Source: JABSSA01 sp039975755 (GTDB taxonomy: Bacteria; Pseudomonadota; Alphaproteobacteria; Rhodobacterales; Rhodobacteraceae). Taken from it: a stretch of 64,000 bases of DNA. Numbering within the stretch: the first letter of the stretch is position 1; each line of letters begins with the position of its first letter. This document shows positions 25,815-34,496 of the stretch, one piece after another. The position numbers were made by a program, and so were the translations under genes. The stretch lies in the NCBI GenBank assembly GCA_039975755.1, contig JBDWGM010000141.1, positions 4,501 through 68,500 of the forward strand, given 5' to 3'. The notes beneath the pieces are model-generated. The model was not told where the DNA came from, searched no databases, and saw only the letters and a list, made by a program, of their open reading frames with translations.

Positions 25815-25853
25815 CCCCTTGCCATCTGTTACATCCAAGGTCACTAGACCAAT

Positions 25854-26732
25854 ATGACACCTGATATTCTTTGTATTGGCTCAGTTCTTTGGGATGTGAT
25901 CGGTCGTTCGTCTTCGGTCATGCGTACCGGATCTGATGTACCGGGCCGCATCACTCGATTGCCCGGAGGGGTCGCGCTGAATATTGCGATGACTTTGGCA
26001 CAGTTTGGTGTGCGCCCCGCATTATTAACCGCCATAGGACGAGACGCCGAAGGTGACGAGTTGATCGCTGCCTGCCAGGCGCGCGGCCTGGATACCAGCA
26101 CGGTCTATCGCTCGGGTGATCTGCCCACTGACATATACATGGCAATTGAAGGGGCAAACGGTGTGATCGCAGCCATAGCCGATGCGCATTCGTTGGAAGC
26201 CGCGGGCACAAAGATATTGGGGCCTCTTAAGGATGGAACATTGCCTCAGCCGTTTTCCGGCTCTGTTGCACTTGACGGAAATCTGACGTTGGATCTTCTT
26301 ACAAAAATCGCCAGTTCACCACTGTTGGCACAAGCGGATTTACGGGTCGCGCCAGCTTCCCCCGGCAAAGCGGAACGATTGATGCCATTTCTGACCCACA
26401 GTCGCGGAACCCTCTATGTAAATCTCGAAGAGGCTGGATTGCTGTGTCAAACAACATTCACGCAATCTCGCGACGCGGCCGAAGCATTGGTTGCACGAGG
26501 CGCTGCACGTGCTTTGGTCACAAACGGCGGAGACGCAGCCAGCGAAGCAACGGCTGAAAATACTCAGACCGAAGTTCCGCCTCAGGTTCTTGTCGCCCGT
26601 GTCACTGGCGCTGGCGACACCTTTATGGCCGCACACATAGTGGCCGAACGCAAAGGTGTTGACCGTACACAAGCCCTGCAAAATGCCCTACAGGCCGCAG
26701 CAACATACGTATCCGGAGAAACCCCAGGATGA
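25854..26732 (+). CDS. psuK: Pseudouridine kinase (PfkB family)
   Basis: Phosphorylates pseudouridine to pseudouridine 5'-phosphate, the substrate of the next gene. The 292 residues begin ILCIGSVLWDVIGR, with RLPGGVALNIAMTLAQFG as the PfkB N-terminal signature and VTGAGDTFMAAHIVAE as the C-terminal one, including the catalytic Asp of GAGD. The assignment to pseudouridine rather than another sugar rests on the overlap with psuG (ATGA junction). No nucleoside transporter or regulator accompanies the pair. Confidence 0.9.
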   Translation: MTPDILCIGSVLWDVIGRSSSVMRTGSDVPGRITRLPGGVALNIAMTLAQFGVRPALLTAIGRDAEGDELIAACQARGLDTSTVYRSGDLPTDIYMAIEGANGVIAAIADAHSLEAAGTKILGPLKDGTLPQPFSGSVALDGNLTLDLLTKIASSPLLAQADLRVAPASPGKAERLMPFLTHSRGTLYVNLEEAGLLCQTTFTQSRDAAEALVARGAARALVTNGGDAASEATAENTQTEVPPQVLVARVTGAGDTFMAAHIVAERKGVDRTQALQNALQAAATYVSGETPG

Positions 26733-27643
26733 AGTTGATCCATTCCGCCGCTGTTTTCGACGCGTTGTCCCAATCCAAGCCCGTTGTCGCGCTGGAAAGC
26801 ACGATCATCACACATGGTATGCCATGGCCACAGAACCTTCAGGTTGCACGTCAAGTTGAAGCAGAGGTGTTGGCCGAAGGCGCCACACCTGCGACGATTG
26901 CCGTATTAGATGGCGCCCTTCATGTCGGCCTAGACGAAGCAGAGCTTGAAACACTGGCGCAGGCCAAAAACGTCGCCAAACTCAGCCGTGCCGATATGGC
27001 CGTTTGTATGGCCTCCGGTGGAACCGGCGCAACAACGGTCGCGGCGACAATGGTTGCAGCGCATTTGGCAGGCATTTCGGTCTTTGCCACCGGTGGGATT
27101 GGTGGTGTGCACAAAGGCGCTGAAGACACATTCGATATTTCGGCTGATTTGATGGAGCTTGCTCAGACACCGGTAACGGTTGTGGCCGCTGGTGCAAAAG
27201 CCATTCTTGATCTTCCCAAAACGCTCGAAGTTCTCGAGACGCATGGCGTCCCTGTCATCACTGTGGGTCAAGACACCCTGCCCGCCTTTTGGTCGCGCGA
27301 AAGTAGTCTTGCCGCGCCACTCAGACTGGACACAGCAGCTGACATCGCGGCAGCGCATAAAATGCGCCAAGCATTAGGATTGCCCGGCGGACAATTGATC
27401 GCCAATCCGATCCCACCGGAGCATGAAATTCCACGGGATGTGCTTGCTCCGGTGATCAAACAGGCCCAAACTGAGGCGGATGATCAGGGGATTTACGGAA
27501 AAGCTGTCACGCCTTTCCTGTTGCAAAGGTTGTTTGAACTGACTGAAGGGCGATCCTTAACGGCCAATATCGCACTCGTCCTTAACAATGCCCGCCTCGC
27601 CGCCAAGATTGCTGTACATTTAGGCAATGAGGTTCAATCCTAA
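26729..27643 (+). CDS. psuG: Pseudouridine-5'-phosphate glycosidase
   Basis: Cleaves the C-C glycosidic bond of pseudouridine 5'-phosphate to uracil and ribose 5-phosphate. The 304 residues show the family segments VALESTIITHGMPWPQN, ASGGTGATTVAATM, FATGGIGGVHKGAEDTFDIS and SAGAKAILDLPKTLE-like (AAGAKAILDLPKTLE), covering the active-site Lys and metal-binding Asp. The ATG overlaps the psuK stop codon by 4 bases, so translation is coupled. Confidence 0.96.
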   Translation: MKLIHSAAVFDALSQSKPVVALESTIITHGMPWPQNLQVARQVEAEVLAEGATPATIAVLDGALHVGLDEAELETLAQAKNVAKLSRADMAVCMASGGTGATTVAATMVAAHLAGISVFATGGIGGVHKGAEDTFDISADLMELAQTPVTVVAAGAKAILDLPKTLEVLETHGVPVITVGQDTLPAFWSRESSLAAPLRLDTAADIAAAHKMRQALGLPGGQLIANPIPPEHEIPRDVLAPVIKQAQTEADDQGIYGKAVTPFLLQRLFELTEGRSLTANIALVLNNARLAAKIAVHLGNEVQS

Positions 27644-27722
27644 GCAAACTTTACGACTGCCGTGTTGTAGGAAGCCAATCCATACCATAAGTACCCTTCA
27701 GTAGTTAAATTCCAAAGCGCCA

Positions 27723-28457
27723 ATGAACACACCATTTGACCAAGAGCCCCCACGCCGCCGTCCCGGTCTGCTCGCGACTTTTCGTGCGTCGTTCCTGACC
27801 GGACTGGTCGTGATTGCGCCTGTCGGTTTGACAGTGTGGCTGATTTGGTCCGTTGTCGGATGGGTGGATGGCTTTGTTCTACCCCTCGTCCCGCTCCAAT
27901 ACCAACCTGACAAATTGATCCAAACCTATTTGGGTCTTGATCCAGCTGTGCAGATCAACGTGCGCGGCATTGGCCTTATCATCTTCTTGTTCTTCACAAT
28001 TTTTGTGGGTTGGCTGGCCAAAGGCTATATTGGTCGGTCTTTCATACGATGGGCCGAGGGCATCGTAGAACGCACACCTGTTGTTCGTTCGATCTATAAC
28101 GGGATCAAGCAAATCTCGGAAACTGTCTTTGCCCAGACAGAGAGTAGTTTCGAAAAGGCGTGTTTGATTGAATACCCTCGTAAAGGCATCTGGGCAATTG
28201 GGTTCATTTCAACGCAGGCCCGTGGCGAAATCGCGGAGCGTGCAGGCCAGTACGGCGATCTTCTTAGTATCTTTGTTCCAACGACGCCCAACCCGACATC
28301 TGGGTTTTTGCTGTTTTTGCCGGCGGAAGACGTCATCGAATTGGATATGTCCGTCGAAGATACTGCGAAACTCGTGATTTCCGCTGGGCTTGTGTATCCC
28401 AACGGAAAAGACGCGAAAGATGCGCTTGAAGAAATGGCAAAAGAAGCTGCCGAATAG
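27723..28457 (+). CDS. DUF502 family membrane protein
   Basis: 244 residues with two predicted helices: about 19-43 (FLTGLVVIAPVGLTVWLIWSV) and about 77-100 (IGLIIFLFFTIFVGWLAKGYIG). The segment VERTPVVRSIYNGIKQISET and later FVPTTPNPTSGFLLFLP are DUF502 hallmarks. It is a widespread inner-membrane family of unknown function. It is monocistronic here, convergent with the patatin-like gene, 18 bases between the stops. Confidence 0.92.
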   Translation: MNTPFDQEPPRRRPGLLATFRASFLTGLVVIAPVGLTVWLIWSVVGWVDGFVLPLVPLQYQPDKLIQTYLGLDPAVQINVRGIGLIIFLFFTIFVGWLAKGYIGRSFIRWAEGIVERTPVVRSIYNGIKQISETVFAQTESSFEKACLIEYPRKGIWAIGFISTQARGEIAERAGQYGDLLSIFVPTTPNPTSGFLLFLPAEDVIELDMSVEDTAKLVISAGLVYPNGKDAKDALEEMAKEAAE

Positions 28458-28475
28458 GGCCTCGTAAGTATCCGG

Positions 28476-29507
28476 TCAGAACATGGCTTCCAAGTTAACA
28501 CTGGAGCGTTCACCTAAATCTGAAAAACTTTGATCCAGAAAACCATGTGCCGCCTCGTATCCAGCGGCTTGCAGCTCTCCCAAAACAATTGGGTTGGCCA
28601 TGATCTTTGTGGCGACGTTTAGCTTGGTCATCAGCTCATCATCCGAGATCATGTGAACAAAAACCTGCGACATGCGTCCTCGTTCTAATACCCCCTCGCG
28701 CAACAAACGCTGCACAAAGTTGATGGCACGCAGTTCTTTCATCAACGACGCGTTGAAACTGATTTCATTGAGCCTGTTTTGTATCTGCTGAGGGCTGATT
28801 GGCACTTCGTCCCGTTCCAGCGGATTGATATTGATGACCACGATGTCCTCTGGCAGCGCATCAGCGAATAAAGGGAACAAAGCCGGGTTACCGGTATACC
28901 CTCCATCCCAGAATGCTTCGACGCGCCCCGTCTTTTCATCAAACAGTTCAACCGCTTGAAACATCGTCGGCAAGCAGGCCGATGCAAGAATCACGTCTTC
29001 GCAAACTTCTGACGCATTAAAGACGCGCAGTTTCCCGTCACGCACACGCGTCGCGTTCACAAAAAAAGCGGGGCCAGAATGCGCACAGATCATATCAAAA
29101 TTGAACCGTTTCACGATCCGTCGCAGCGGGTTTTCGTAAAACGGACCGTATGCATAGGGAGACACCGTGCGCGACCACGCTTCGCCAAATTGAAAGACGG
29201 GGCTCAGCTCCATCGCTTTGCTGATGCCTTCAACACCAAAAGGCGACATCCAGCTTGGCATGCGAGTGTCCGAAACCGCGCCAATCTCGCGCCACAGCCA
29301 GTTCAGATTTTCCAACGCCTTATCGCGCCCGCCTTCGCATAGACCCGATTTAACCGCAGCCCCATTCAGCGCGCCTGCAGATGTTCCAGATATTCCCGAA
29401 ATCTCTATGCGCTCGTCTTCCAAGATGCGCTGCAACACACCCCATGTGAATGCACCATGTGCACCGCCACCTTGCAAAGCCAAATTGATCCGCTTGGGTT
29501 TACCCAT
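28476..29507 (-). CDS. Patatin-like phospholipase
   Basis: 343 residues of the patatin Ser-Asp dyad fold. Seen are the oxyanion motif QGGGAHGAFTWGVL, the nucleophile elbow GISGTSAGALNG with Ser in GxSxG, and the catalytic Asp in WDGGYTGNP. It would hydrolyse acyl esters. The 3-hydroxybutyrate dehydrogenase gene lies 31 bases upstream on the same strand, so a role near polyhydroxybutyrate or its granule lipids is possible but unproven. I start at ATG 29507; a TTG one codon earlier is an alternative. No signal peptide. Confidence 0.92.
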   Translation of the reverse strand: MGKPKRINLALQGGGAHGAFTWGVLQRILEDERIEISGISGTSAGALNGAAVKSGLCEGGRDKALENLNWLWREIGAVSDTRMPSWMSPFGVEGISKAMELSPVFQFGEAWSRTVSPYAYGPFYENPLRRIVKRFNFDMICAHSGPAFFVNATRVRDGKLRVFNASEVCEDVILASACLPTMFQAVELFDEKTGRVEAFWDGGYTGNPALFPLFADALPEDIVVININPLERDEVPISPQQIQNRLNEISFNASLMKELRAINFVQRLLREGVLERGRMSQVFVHMISDDELMTKLNVATKIMANPIVLGELQAAGYEAAHGFLDQSFSDLGERSSVNLEAMF

Positions 29508-29538
29508 CAAAGAACGTCCTTCAGGTCAGATGTCACGA

Positions 29539-30324
29539 TCAAAGTGCGGTCCAGCCACCATCGACACTGATCGACGTCCCGGTAATTTGCGCCGCAGCAT
29601 CCGAACACAAGAACGCAACGGTTCCACCCATTTGTTCCACTGTGGCAAATTCCTTGGAGGGTTGGCGCGCCAGCATGACATCACGGATCACAGTTTCCCG
29701 GTCCATGCCGTATTCTTTCATCGTGTCAGGGATCTGCGATTCCACCAAAGGTGTCAGAACGTAACCCGGGCACACTGTGTTTGCGGTAATTGGTTCTTCG
29801 GCGGTTTCCAACGCTGTGACTTTGGTTAAACCAACCACGCCATGTTTCGCTGTCACATAAGCCGATTTGAACGGAGAAGCCGTCAATCCATGCGCAGACG
29901 CAATGTTAACGACGCGCCCCCAGCCCGCTGCACGCATCATAGGCAGGGCAGCTGCTGTTGTGTGAAACGCCGACGTCATGTTGATCGCAATGATTGCATC
30001 CCACTTGTCACCCGGAAAATCTTGGATCGGCGCCACATATTGAATGCCAGCATTGTTGACCAGAATATCGCACGTCCCTGCTTTTTCGACCAATGCGCGG
30101 GCTTCGTCGCCCTTGGACATGTCGGCTTTGATGTAGCGGGCATCAACACCGAATTCTGCGCCGATCTCAGCTGCCAAAGCATGGTCTTCTGTGCTGTCCG
30201 TATAAGAATTCAAAACAACATTCGCGCCAGCCTTTGCCAGTTCCCGCGCCACACCTAGCCCAATACCAGAATTCGAACCTGTGATAATTGCCGTTTTACC
30301 CGCCAATGAAATTTCAATCGCCAT
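29539..30324 (-). CDS. bdhA: 3-hydroxybutyrate dehydrogenase (SDR family)
   Basis: Oxidises D-3-hydroxybutyrate to acetoacetate with NAD+, a step in polyhydroxybutyrate use. The 261 residues carry TGSNSGIGLGVARELA (TGxxxGIG cofactor motif), NNAGIQYV, NIASAHGLTAS and YVTAKHG with the catalytic Tyr and Lys. The last part, TGTSISVDGGWTAL, is the classic family ending. ATG 30324 follows GGAGACTGAGA. A frame to 30495 would add 57 residues unlike the family. First gene of a pair with the patatin-like lipase. Confidence 0.93.
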   Translation of the reverse strand: MAIEISLAGKTAIITGSNSGIGLGVARELAKAGANVVLNSYTDSTEDHALAAEIGAEFGVDARYIKADMSKGDEARALVEKAGTCDILVNNAGIQYVAPIQDFPGDKWDAIIAINMTSAFHTTAAALPMMRAAGWGRVVNIASAHGLTASPFKSAYVTAKHGVVGLTKVTALETAEEPITANTVCPGYVLTPLVESQIPDTMKEYGMDRETVIRDVMLARQPSKEFATVEQMGGTVAFLCSDAAAQITGTSISVDGGWTAL

Positions 30325-30593
30325 TCTCAGTCTCCATTCAGGGTCGATCAATTCCCGGCACATTGTCATGCTGCACACGCAAAGTATACCGCCGCAATGC
30401 AACAGGACGCGGTGTTCCCAATCACAATTGGCATGCGCATGTAGAAGCCGAGCGCCCCGTTGCGAAAGACGTTCATGATGCTGGATCGAATTCACACAAA
30501 AGCTTGCGTTTTAAATGGTGCAATCGAACGGCGGGTAAACGCGACGTATGACGTTGTCGTTCAGACCATCGCACCGCGTGCAAACCCGAGCAC
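30325..30593. other. Gene-free stretch upstream of bdhA
   Basis: Between the bdhA start and the small-RNA terminator. It should hold the bdhA promoter, but I see no clear -35/-10 pair and no protein-coding frame that looks real. Confidence 0.4.
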
Positions 30594-30670
30594 AAAAAAA
30601 ACGCCAGCACGAAGCTGGCGTTGAGTTATTGAGGCAGGTTTCATACAGGCAAGAAACCTATCGAGCAGTA
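30594..30670 (-). ncRNA. Predicted small RNA of about 75-80 nt
   Basis: On the minus strand a promoter at 30677-30705 is followed by a short region with two hairpins. The first pairs AGGTTTC with GAAACCT (30653-30659 and 30636-30642), with the 10-base loop TTGCCTGTAT. The second is the terminator: AACGCCAGC pairs with GCTGGCGTT (9 bp, 5-base loop, 30600-30622) followed by eight T on the minus strand (30594-30601). No reading frame of sensible length lies between promoter and terminator. The loop and the following CCTGCCTC are pyrimidine-rich and could pair with ribosome binding sites. Target unknown; hfq is present in this genome. Confidence 0.65.
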
Positions 30671-30676
30671 CACTCT

Positions 30677-30705
30677 TTATAATCAATGCATTGCTCAGAG
30701 TCCAA
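30677..30705 (-). promoter_or_regulatory. Predicted sigma-70 promoter of the small RNA
   Basis: On the minus strand TTGGAC (30700-30705) is 17 bases from TTATAA (30677-30682), near-consensus -35 and -10 hexamers with ideal spacing. The predicted start is near 30670. Confidence 0.6.
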
Positions 30706-30784
30706 GCTAAAAGTTTGATAATGCGCGCAGGCCTCAGACCCAGTATCGTTAACAAAACAAGGTCAAACAGGGATTGTTGCCAGA

Positions 30785-32614
30785 ATGAACAGGGATTTTT
30801 TCCACCTCGCTCGCACATCTGTGACTGCGCTTTTACTGATTCTTGGGACCAGTAATGCATTCGCAGAATCGCATGAAGAATCGCAACACGGCCTTGCGAT
30901 GTATGGGAAACCAGCGCTTGATGAAGGCTTTGAAGCCTTTCCCTATGTCAATGCAAACGCACCAAAAGGTGGTGCGATTCGTCTGGGAAATCCGGGTAGT
31001 TTTGACAGCCTGAACCCCTACATTCAGCGTGGGAATGTACCTTGGCAACTGCGCTTTTTTGGCAACGAATCATTGATGGCACGCAGCCAGGATGAACCCT
31101 TTACCCTCTACGGATTATTGGCAGAATCGGTGCGTGTGGCAGAGGATCGCTCATGGGTTGAATTTACACTGCGCGACTCGGCCCGGTTTTCTGATGGCAG
31201 CCCGGTCACAATCGAAGATGTACTTTGGTCATTCGAAACACTCGGCACACAAGGGCACGGACGATACCAAGGGTTTTGGCAACAAGTAGAGACTCTGGAA
31301 GCCACCGATGACAAAACTGTCCGATTTACATTCAACTCTGACAATCGGGAACTGGCATTATTAGCTGGTCTGCGCCCGGTTTTAAAGAAAGCGCAGTGGG
31401 ACGGTTTGGATTTTACGAATGCTCGTATTGAAGACATTCCAATCAGCAGCGGCCCTTATGTGATCTCGGACTATGACGCGGGTCGCTTTGTAAAGCTGAC
31501 TCGCAACCCAGATTATTGGGGCAATGATCTTCCCGTTCGCAAGGGGCACAACAACTTTGATGAAATCCGCATCGAGTTTTACGGCGATGCAGACGTGTTG
31601 TTCGAAGCCTTCAAAGGCGGCGAACTGTCAGCGATACGGGAATTTAACGCTGCAAAGTGGGACACGCAGTTTGATTTCCCGCGCATCACTTCCGGCGAGA
31701 TCGTCAAAACGATTATCCCCCATGGCAAACCATCTGGGATAACCGGGTTTGTCATGAACACACGACGCCCCCCCTTTGATGATTGGCGCGTCCGTCAAGC
31801 TTTGATCGAGATGTTCAACTTCAATTACATCAGCGCCACTCTGACGGGTGGTCAGCAACCACGCATTACATCGTATTTCTCAAATTCCCCCCTCGCCTTC
31901 GAACCCGGCCCCGCAAATGGACGCGTGGCGGAATTGCTTGAACCATTCTCAGCTGATCTTCTGCCCGGAACATTGGACGGCTATGTATTGCCAGAAGGGT
32001 CCGATCGCGCACGCGATCGCCGTGCAGTCGCGCGCGCAACTGAGCTGCTTGGGCAAGCCGGATGGACGCCGGGCAGCGATGGAAAGATGCAAAACGGCAA
32101 TGGTGATGTGCTCAGCTTTGAAATTTTGCTGACACCAGCGGCCACCGAAGCTCGGCAAATTGCCACCATCTATGTCGAAGCGTTGAGCAATGTGGGCATC
32201 GATGCCGTCATCTCTCCGCTTGATAGCGCACAGTACAATGAACGTACCGCAAAGTTTGACTTTGACATGTCGTATTATCGACGGGCTGTGTCCTTGTCGC
32301 CGGGGACTGAACAGCGGTTTTATTGGGGCAGCGAAAGCGCCGCATTGGATGGATCGCGCAACTGGATGGGGGCCGAAGACCCAGCAATTGACGCGATGAT
32401 CATGTCGATGTTGTCGGCGCGCGATACCGAAGATTTCAACGCGTCCGTCAAAGCGTTGGATCGTCTGCTTATGGCAGGCCGCTATGTAGTTCCATTCTGG
32501 ACCTTCGCGGCAGGACGCATTGCGCATGTCCAAGAAATGAAGTTCCCAGACACCATACCGCTTTACGGCGATGGGCCCAATTACCTGCCCGAACTCTGGT
32601 GGTGGGAGGAGTAA
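30785..32614 (+). CDS. Periplasmic oligopeptide-binding protein, YejA-like (SBP_bac_5 family)
   Basis: 609 residues. MNRDFFHLARTSVTALLLIL to NAFA is a signal peptide. The mature start HGLAMYGKPALDEGFEAFPY and PKGGAIRLGNPGSFDSLNPY are typical of the YejA branch of extracellular solute-binding proteins for microcin C-like or oligopeptide ABC transporters. DGSPVTIEDVLWSFETL and ISSGPYVISDYDAGR are cluster-5 SBP motifs. Such genes are normally followed by yejBEF permease and ATPase genes; none follow here, as the next gene is an aquaporin. It may work with a distant transporter. Confidence 0.92.
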   Translation: MNRDFFHLARTSVTALLLILGTSNAFAESHEESQHGLAMYGKPALDEGFEAFPYVNANAPKGGAIRLGNPGSFDSLNPYIQRGNVPWQLRFFGNESLMARSQDEPFTLYGLLAESVRVAEDRSWVEFTLRDSARFSDGSPVTIEDVLWSFETLGTQGHGRYQGFWQQVETLEATDDKTVRFTFNSDNRELALLAGLRPVLKKAQWDGLDFTNARIEDIPISSGPYVISDYDAGRFVKLTRNPDYWGNDLPVRKGHNNFDEIRIEFYGDADVLFEAFKGGELSAIREFNAAKWDTQFDFPRITSGEIVKTIIPHGKPSGITGFVMNTRRPPFDDWRVRQALIEMFNFNYISATLTGGQQPRITSYFSNSPLAFEPGPANGRVAELLEPFSADLLPGTLDGYVLPEGSDRARDRRAVARATELLGQAGWTPGSDGKMQNGNGDVLSFEILLTPAATEARQIATIYVEALSNVGIDAVISPLDSAQYNERTAKFDFDMSYYRRAVSLSPGTEQRFYWGSESAALDGSRNWMGAEDPAIDAMIMSMLSARDTEDFNASVKALDRLLMAGRYVVPFWTFAAGRIAHVQEMKFPDTIPLYGDGPNYLPELWWWEE

Positions 32615-32664
32615 TCCCGCGTGATCCGCTGTTCGGCCAAGATTGGAAAAATACAAAGACCCCT

Positions 32665-32694
32665 GTTGGGCATGGTGCTAAAAACATGCCCAAC
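32665..32694 (+). terminator. Strong hairpin after the oligopeptide-binding protein gene
   Basis: GTTGGGCATG (32665-32674) and CATGCCCAAC (32685-32694) form a perfect 10-bp stem with a 10-base loop, 50 bases after the stop codon. The T tract is poor, so it is a possible terminator or 3'-end stabiliser. Confidence 0.45.
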
Positions 32695-32862
32695 TCCGAT
32701 TGATCTGTCACCTTTCACACAGCTGACACATCAAGGTTATACAGCGCTTTAAAACAGCAATGACGGTATCAACAATATTACCCGGCACGTTCGGGAAACA
32801 TCCACTGGAAACGATTGGCCCGGCGTATTGCTGGAGCATCACAATCGTATAAGGCAAACAAC

Positions 32863-33516
32863 ATGATACAGAAACTCGGTGCAGAAGCCTTGGGAACTGC
32901 GTTCCTTTTGATCGGCGTCGTCGGATCAGGGATCATGGGCGAAACTCTCGCCGACGGAAACACCGCGGTCGCCTTGCTGGCGAACGCCATCGCAACCGGT
33001 GCCATGTTGTTTGTCATAATCACTGTGCTTGGGCCAATTTCAGGGGCTCATTTCAATCCAGCTGTGACGCTCGCGTTTTATTTGCGTGGCGACATCGATG
33101 CAAAATCAGCCGCATCTTATGTCCCCGTTCAAATTATTGGCGGCATTCTCGGCGTGTGGGCCACGCACCTGATGTTTGACCAACCGATTTTGCAAACCTC
33201 CCAAACCCTGCATCGCACTGGTGTTGCGCAATGGTGGTCTGAGATCGTTGCCACCTTTGGCCTGCTCTTCGTAATCTTTGGTGGACTGCGTTCGAAACCA
33301 GACGCGATACCTGCCTTGGTCGCGATGTATATCACGGGCGCGTATTGGTTTACGTCCTCAACAAGTTTTGCAAACCCCGCCGTCACGATTGCTCGGGGAT
33401 TGTCCGACACATTTGCCGGAATCTATCCCGGTCACATCATGATGTTTATCGCGATGCAGATCGTCGGGGTGATCATCGGCCAGTTGATTTTGGCCCCCCT
33501 CTTGAAAGACGGCTGA
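32863..33516 (+). CDS. Aquaporin (MIP family)
   Basis: 217 residues with six membrane helices and the two half-helices. The first NPA box lies in SGAHFNPAVTLAF and the second in SFANPAVTIARGLSDTFAGI, whose Arg forms part of the selectivity filter. The second-half pattern resembles the AqpS/AqpZ-like channels of alphaproteobacteria, some of which conduct arsenite and sit in ars operons. No arsenic gene is near, so the permeant (water, glycerol, metalloid) is open. I start at ATG 32863, where the first helix begins; a frame to 32815 adds 16 unlikely residues. Confidence 0.9.
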   Translation: MIQKLGAEALGTAFLLIGVVGSGIMGETLADGNTAVALLANAIATGAMLFVIITVLGPISGAHFNPAVTLAFYLRGDIDAKSAASYVPVQIIGGILGVWATHLMFDQPILQTSQTLHRTGVAQWWSEIVATFGLLFVIFGGLRSKPDAIPALVAMYITGAYWFTSSTSFANPAVTIARGLSDTFAGIYPGHIMMFIAMQIVGVIIGQLILAPLLKDG

Positions 33517-33603
33517 ACCTCGCTATTTTGCCGCGCGTGGGCAATTGGGTGGGCCGGTTTAAAAATCCGGGCCAATTGTAATAGAAGCGGGGTGACATTT
33601 GTC

Positions 33604-33816
33604 ATGAATTGGTTTGATTTAACGCAAAATTGGGCCGCAAGCTTTGATCGATTGATCATAGCTTTTCCAAAATTGGAACGGTCAGCGATGCCATTTTTGA
33701 AACAAGACCAAATGCGGTTCGAACAATATCTGGCTGCGACACATGAGATGACACTGAAAGAAGCACGCGACGCGCTCGATTCCTTCATGAAGCAAGAATT
33801 CGAAACCCAAACCTAA
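33604..33816 (+). CDS. Small hypothetical protein
   Basis: 70 residues (MNWFDLTQNWAASFDRLIIA onward) with no signal peptide or membrane helix and a helical, charged C-terminus (TLKEARDALDSFMKQEFE). I recognise no family. It reads as coding because the frame is clean and a GCGGGG ribosome binding site precedes the start region; GTG 33592 is an alternative start four codons earlier. Its stop is two bases from the 3' end of the convergent XRE-cupin gene. Moderately likely to be real. Confidence 0.55.
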   Translation: MNWFDLTQNWAASFDRLIIAFPKLERSAMPFLKQDQMRFEQYLAATHEMTLKEARDALDSFMKQEFETQT

Positions 33817-33818
33817 GT

Positions 33819-34442
33819 TCAGACCAGCGACGTCACCCACAGAATGGTTGCGTCTTCTGCGCTGGTCGACACAACGTTATGGCCCATGGTTGCGTCGTAA
33901 TAGGCGCTGTCCCCGCGACGCATTTCGATTGGTTCGTAAAATTCGGTATAAAGAGACACAACGCCGGTCAATACATACAAAAACTCTTCACCGTCGTGGC
34001 GCACCCACCCGTCAAACTCGGCAATGTCGCGCGCCCGTATCCGCGCCCGATAAGGCAGCATCTTTTTCTTCGTCAGAGTCTCAGCCAACAACTCGTGCTC
34101 ATAGGTCACCGTTGCCTGCGCATTGCCCTCACCAGATTTGGTCACGGCCAATCGCCCATTCACCTGCCCTTCCTGAGGTGGGGTAAACAATTGCGGCACA
34201 GAAATATCGAGCCCAATGGCCAGCTTTTTTAACGCCTCATAGGTCGGCGACATCTGACCATTCTCAATCTTCGACAATGTTGATCGCGCCAAACCAGCCT
34301 GACTGGCCGCATGTTCCAACGTCCAGGACCGAGCTTTGCGCAATTCACGTACACGCGCCCCTAAATCAAGGGGTTGCACTTGATCGTCCAGACCGCTTTC
34401 ACGTGCGATACGAATTAAGGTTTTGGGATCTTGTTCCGACAT
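33819..34442 (-). CDS. XRE-family regulator with C-terminal cupin domain
   Basis: 207 residues. The helix-turn-helix spans about 28-82 (RELRKARSWTLEHAASQAGL then STLSKIENGQMSPTYEALKK), and a cupin domain covers about 130-205 (HDGEEFLYVLTGVVSLYTEF, RRGDSAYYDATMGHNVVS). Regulators of this form (SutR, PuuR types) sense small molecules such as amino acids or polyamines through the cupin. It is divergent from the adenylate-forming enzyme gene, with 54 bases between, and probably controls it. Confidence 0.9.
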   Translation of the reverse strand: MSEQDPKTLIRIARESGLDDQVQPLDLGARVRELRKARSWTLEHAASQAGLARSTLSKIENGQMSPTYEALKKLAIGLDISVPQLFTPPQEGQVNGRLAVTKSGEGNAQATVTYEHELLAETLTKKKMLPYRARIRARDIAEFDGWVRHDGEEFLYVLTGVVSLYTEFYEPIEMRRGDSAYYDATMGHNVVSTSAEDATILWVTSLV

Positions 34443-34496
34443 ATCTCACCTATAGGCGCACCGCTCTTGCAACGCCAGCCCTACACATGACAAGTC

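Noticed and set aside
30561..30860. Minus-strand frame of 99 codons over the small-RNA region
   Set aside because: It runs through the terminator stem and its start lies inside the oligopeptide-binding protein gene, so the small-RNA reading explains the region better.
31949..32656. Open frame of 235 codons on the minus strand over the end of the oligopeptide-binding protein gene
   Set aside because: It is antisense to a clear gene with no family match and no ribosome binding site seen.
32863..33516. Assignment of the aquaporin as an arsenite channel (AqpS)
   Set aside because: The second NPA segment is similar, but no arsenic resistance gene is present to support it.
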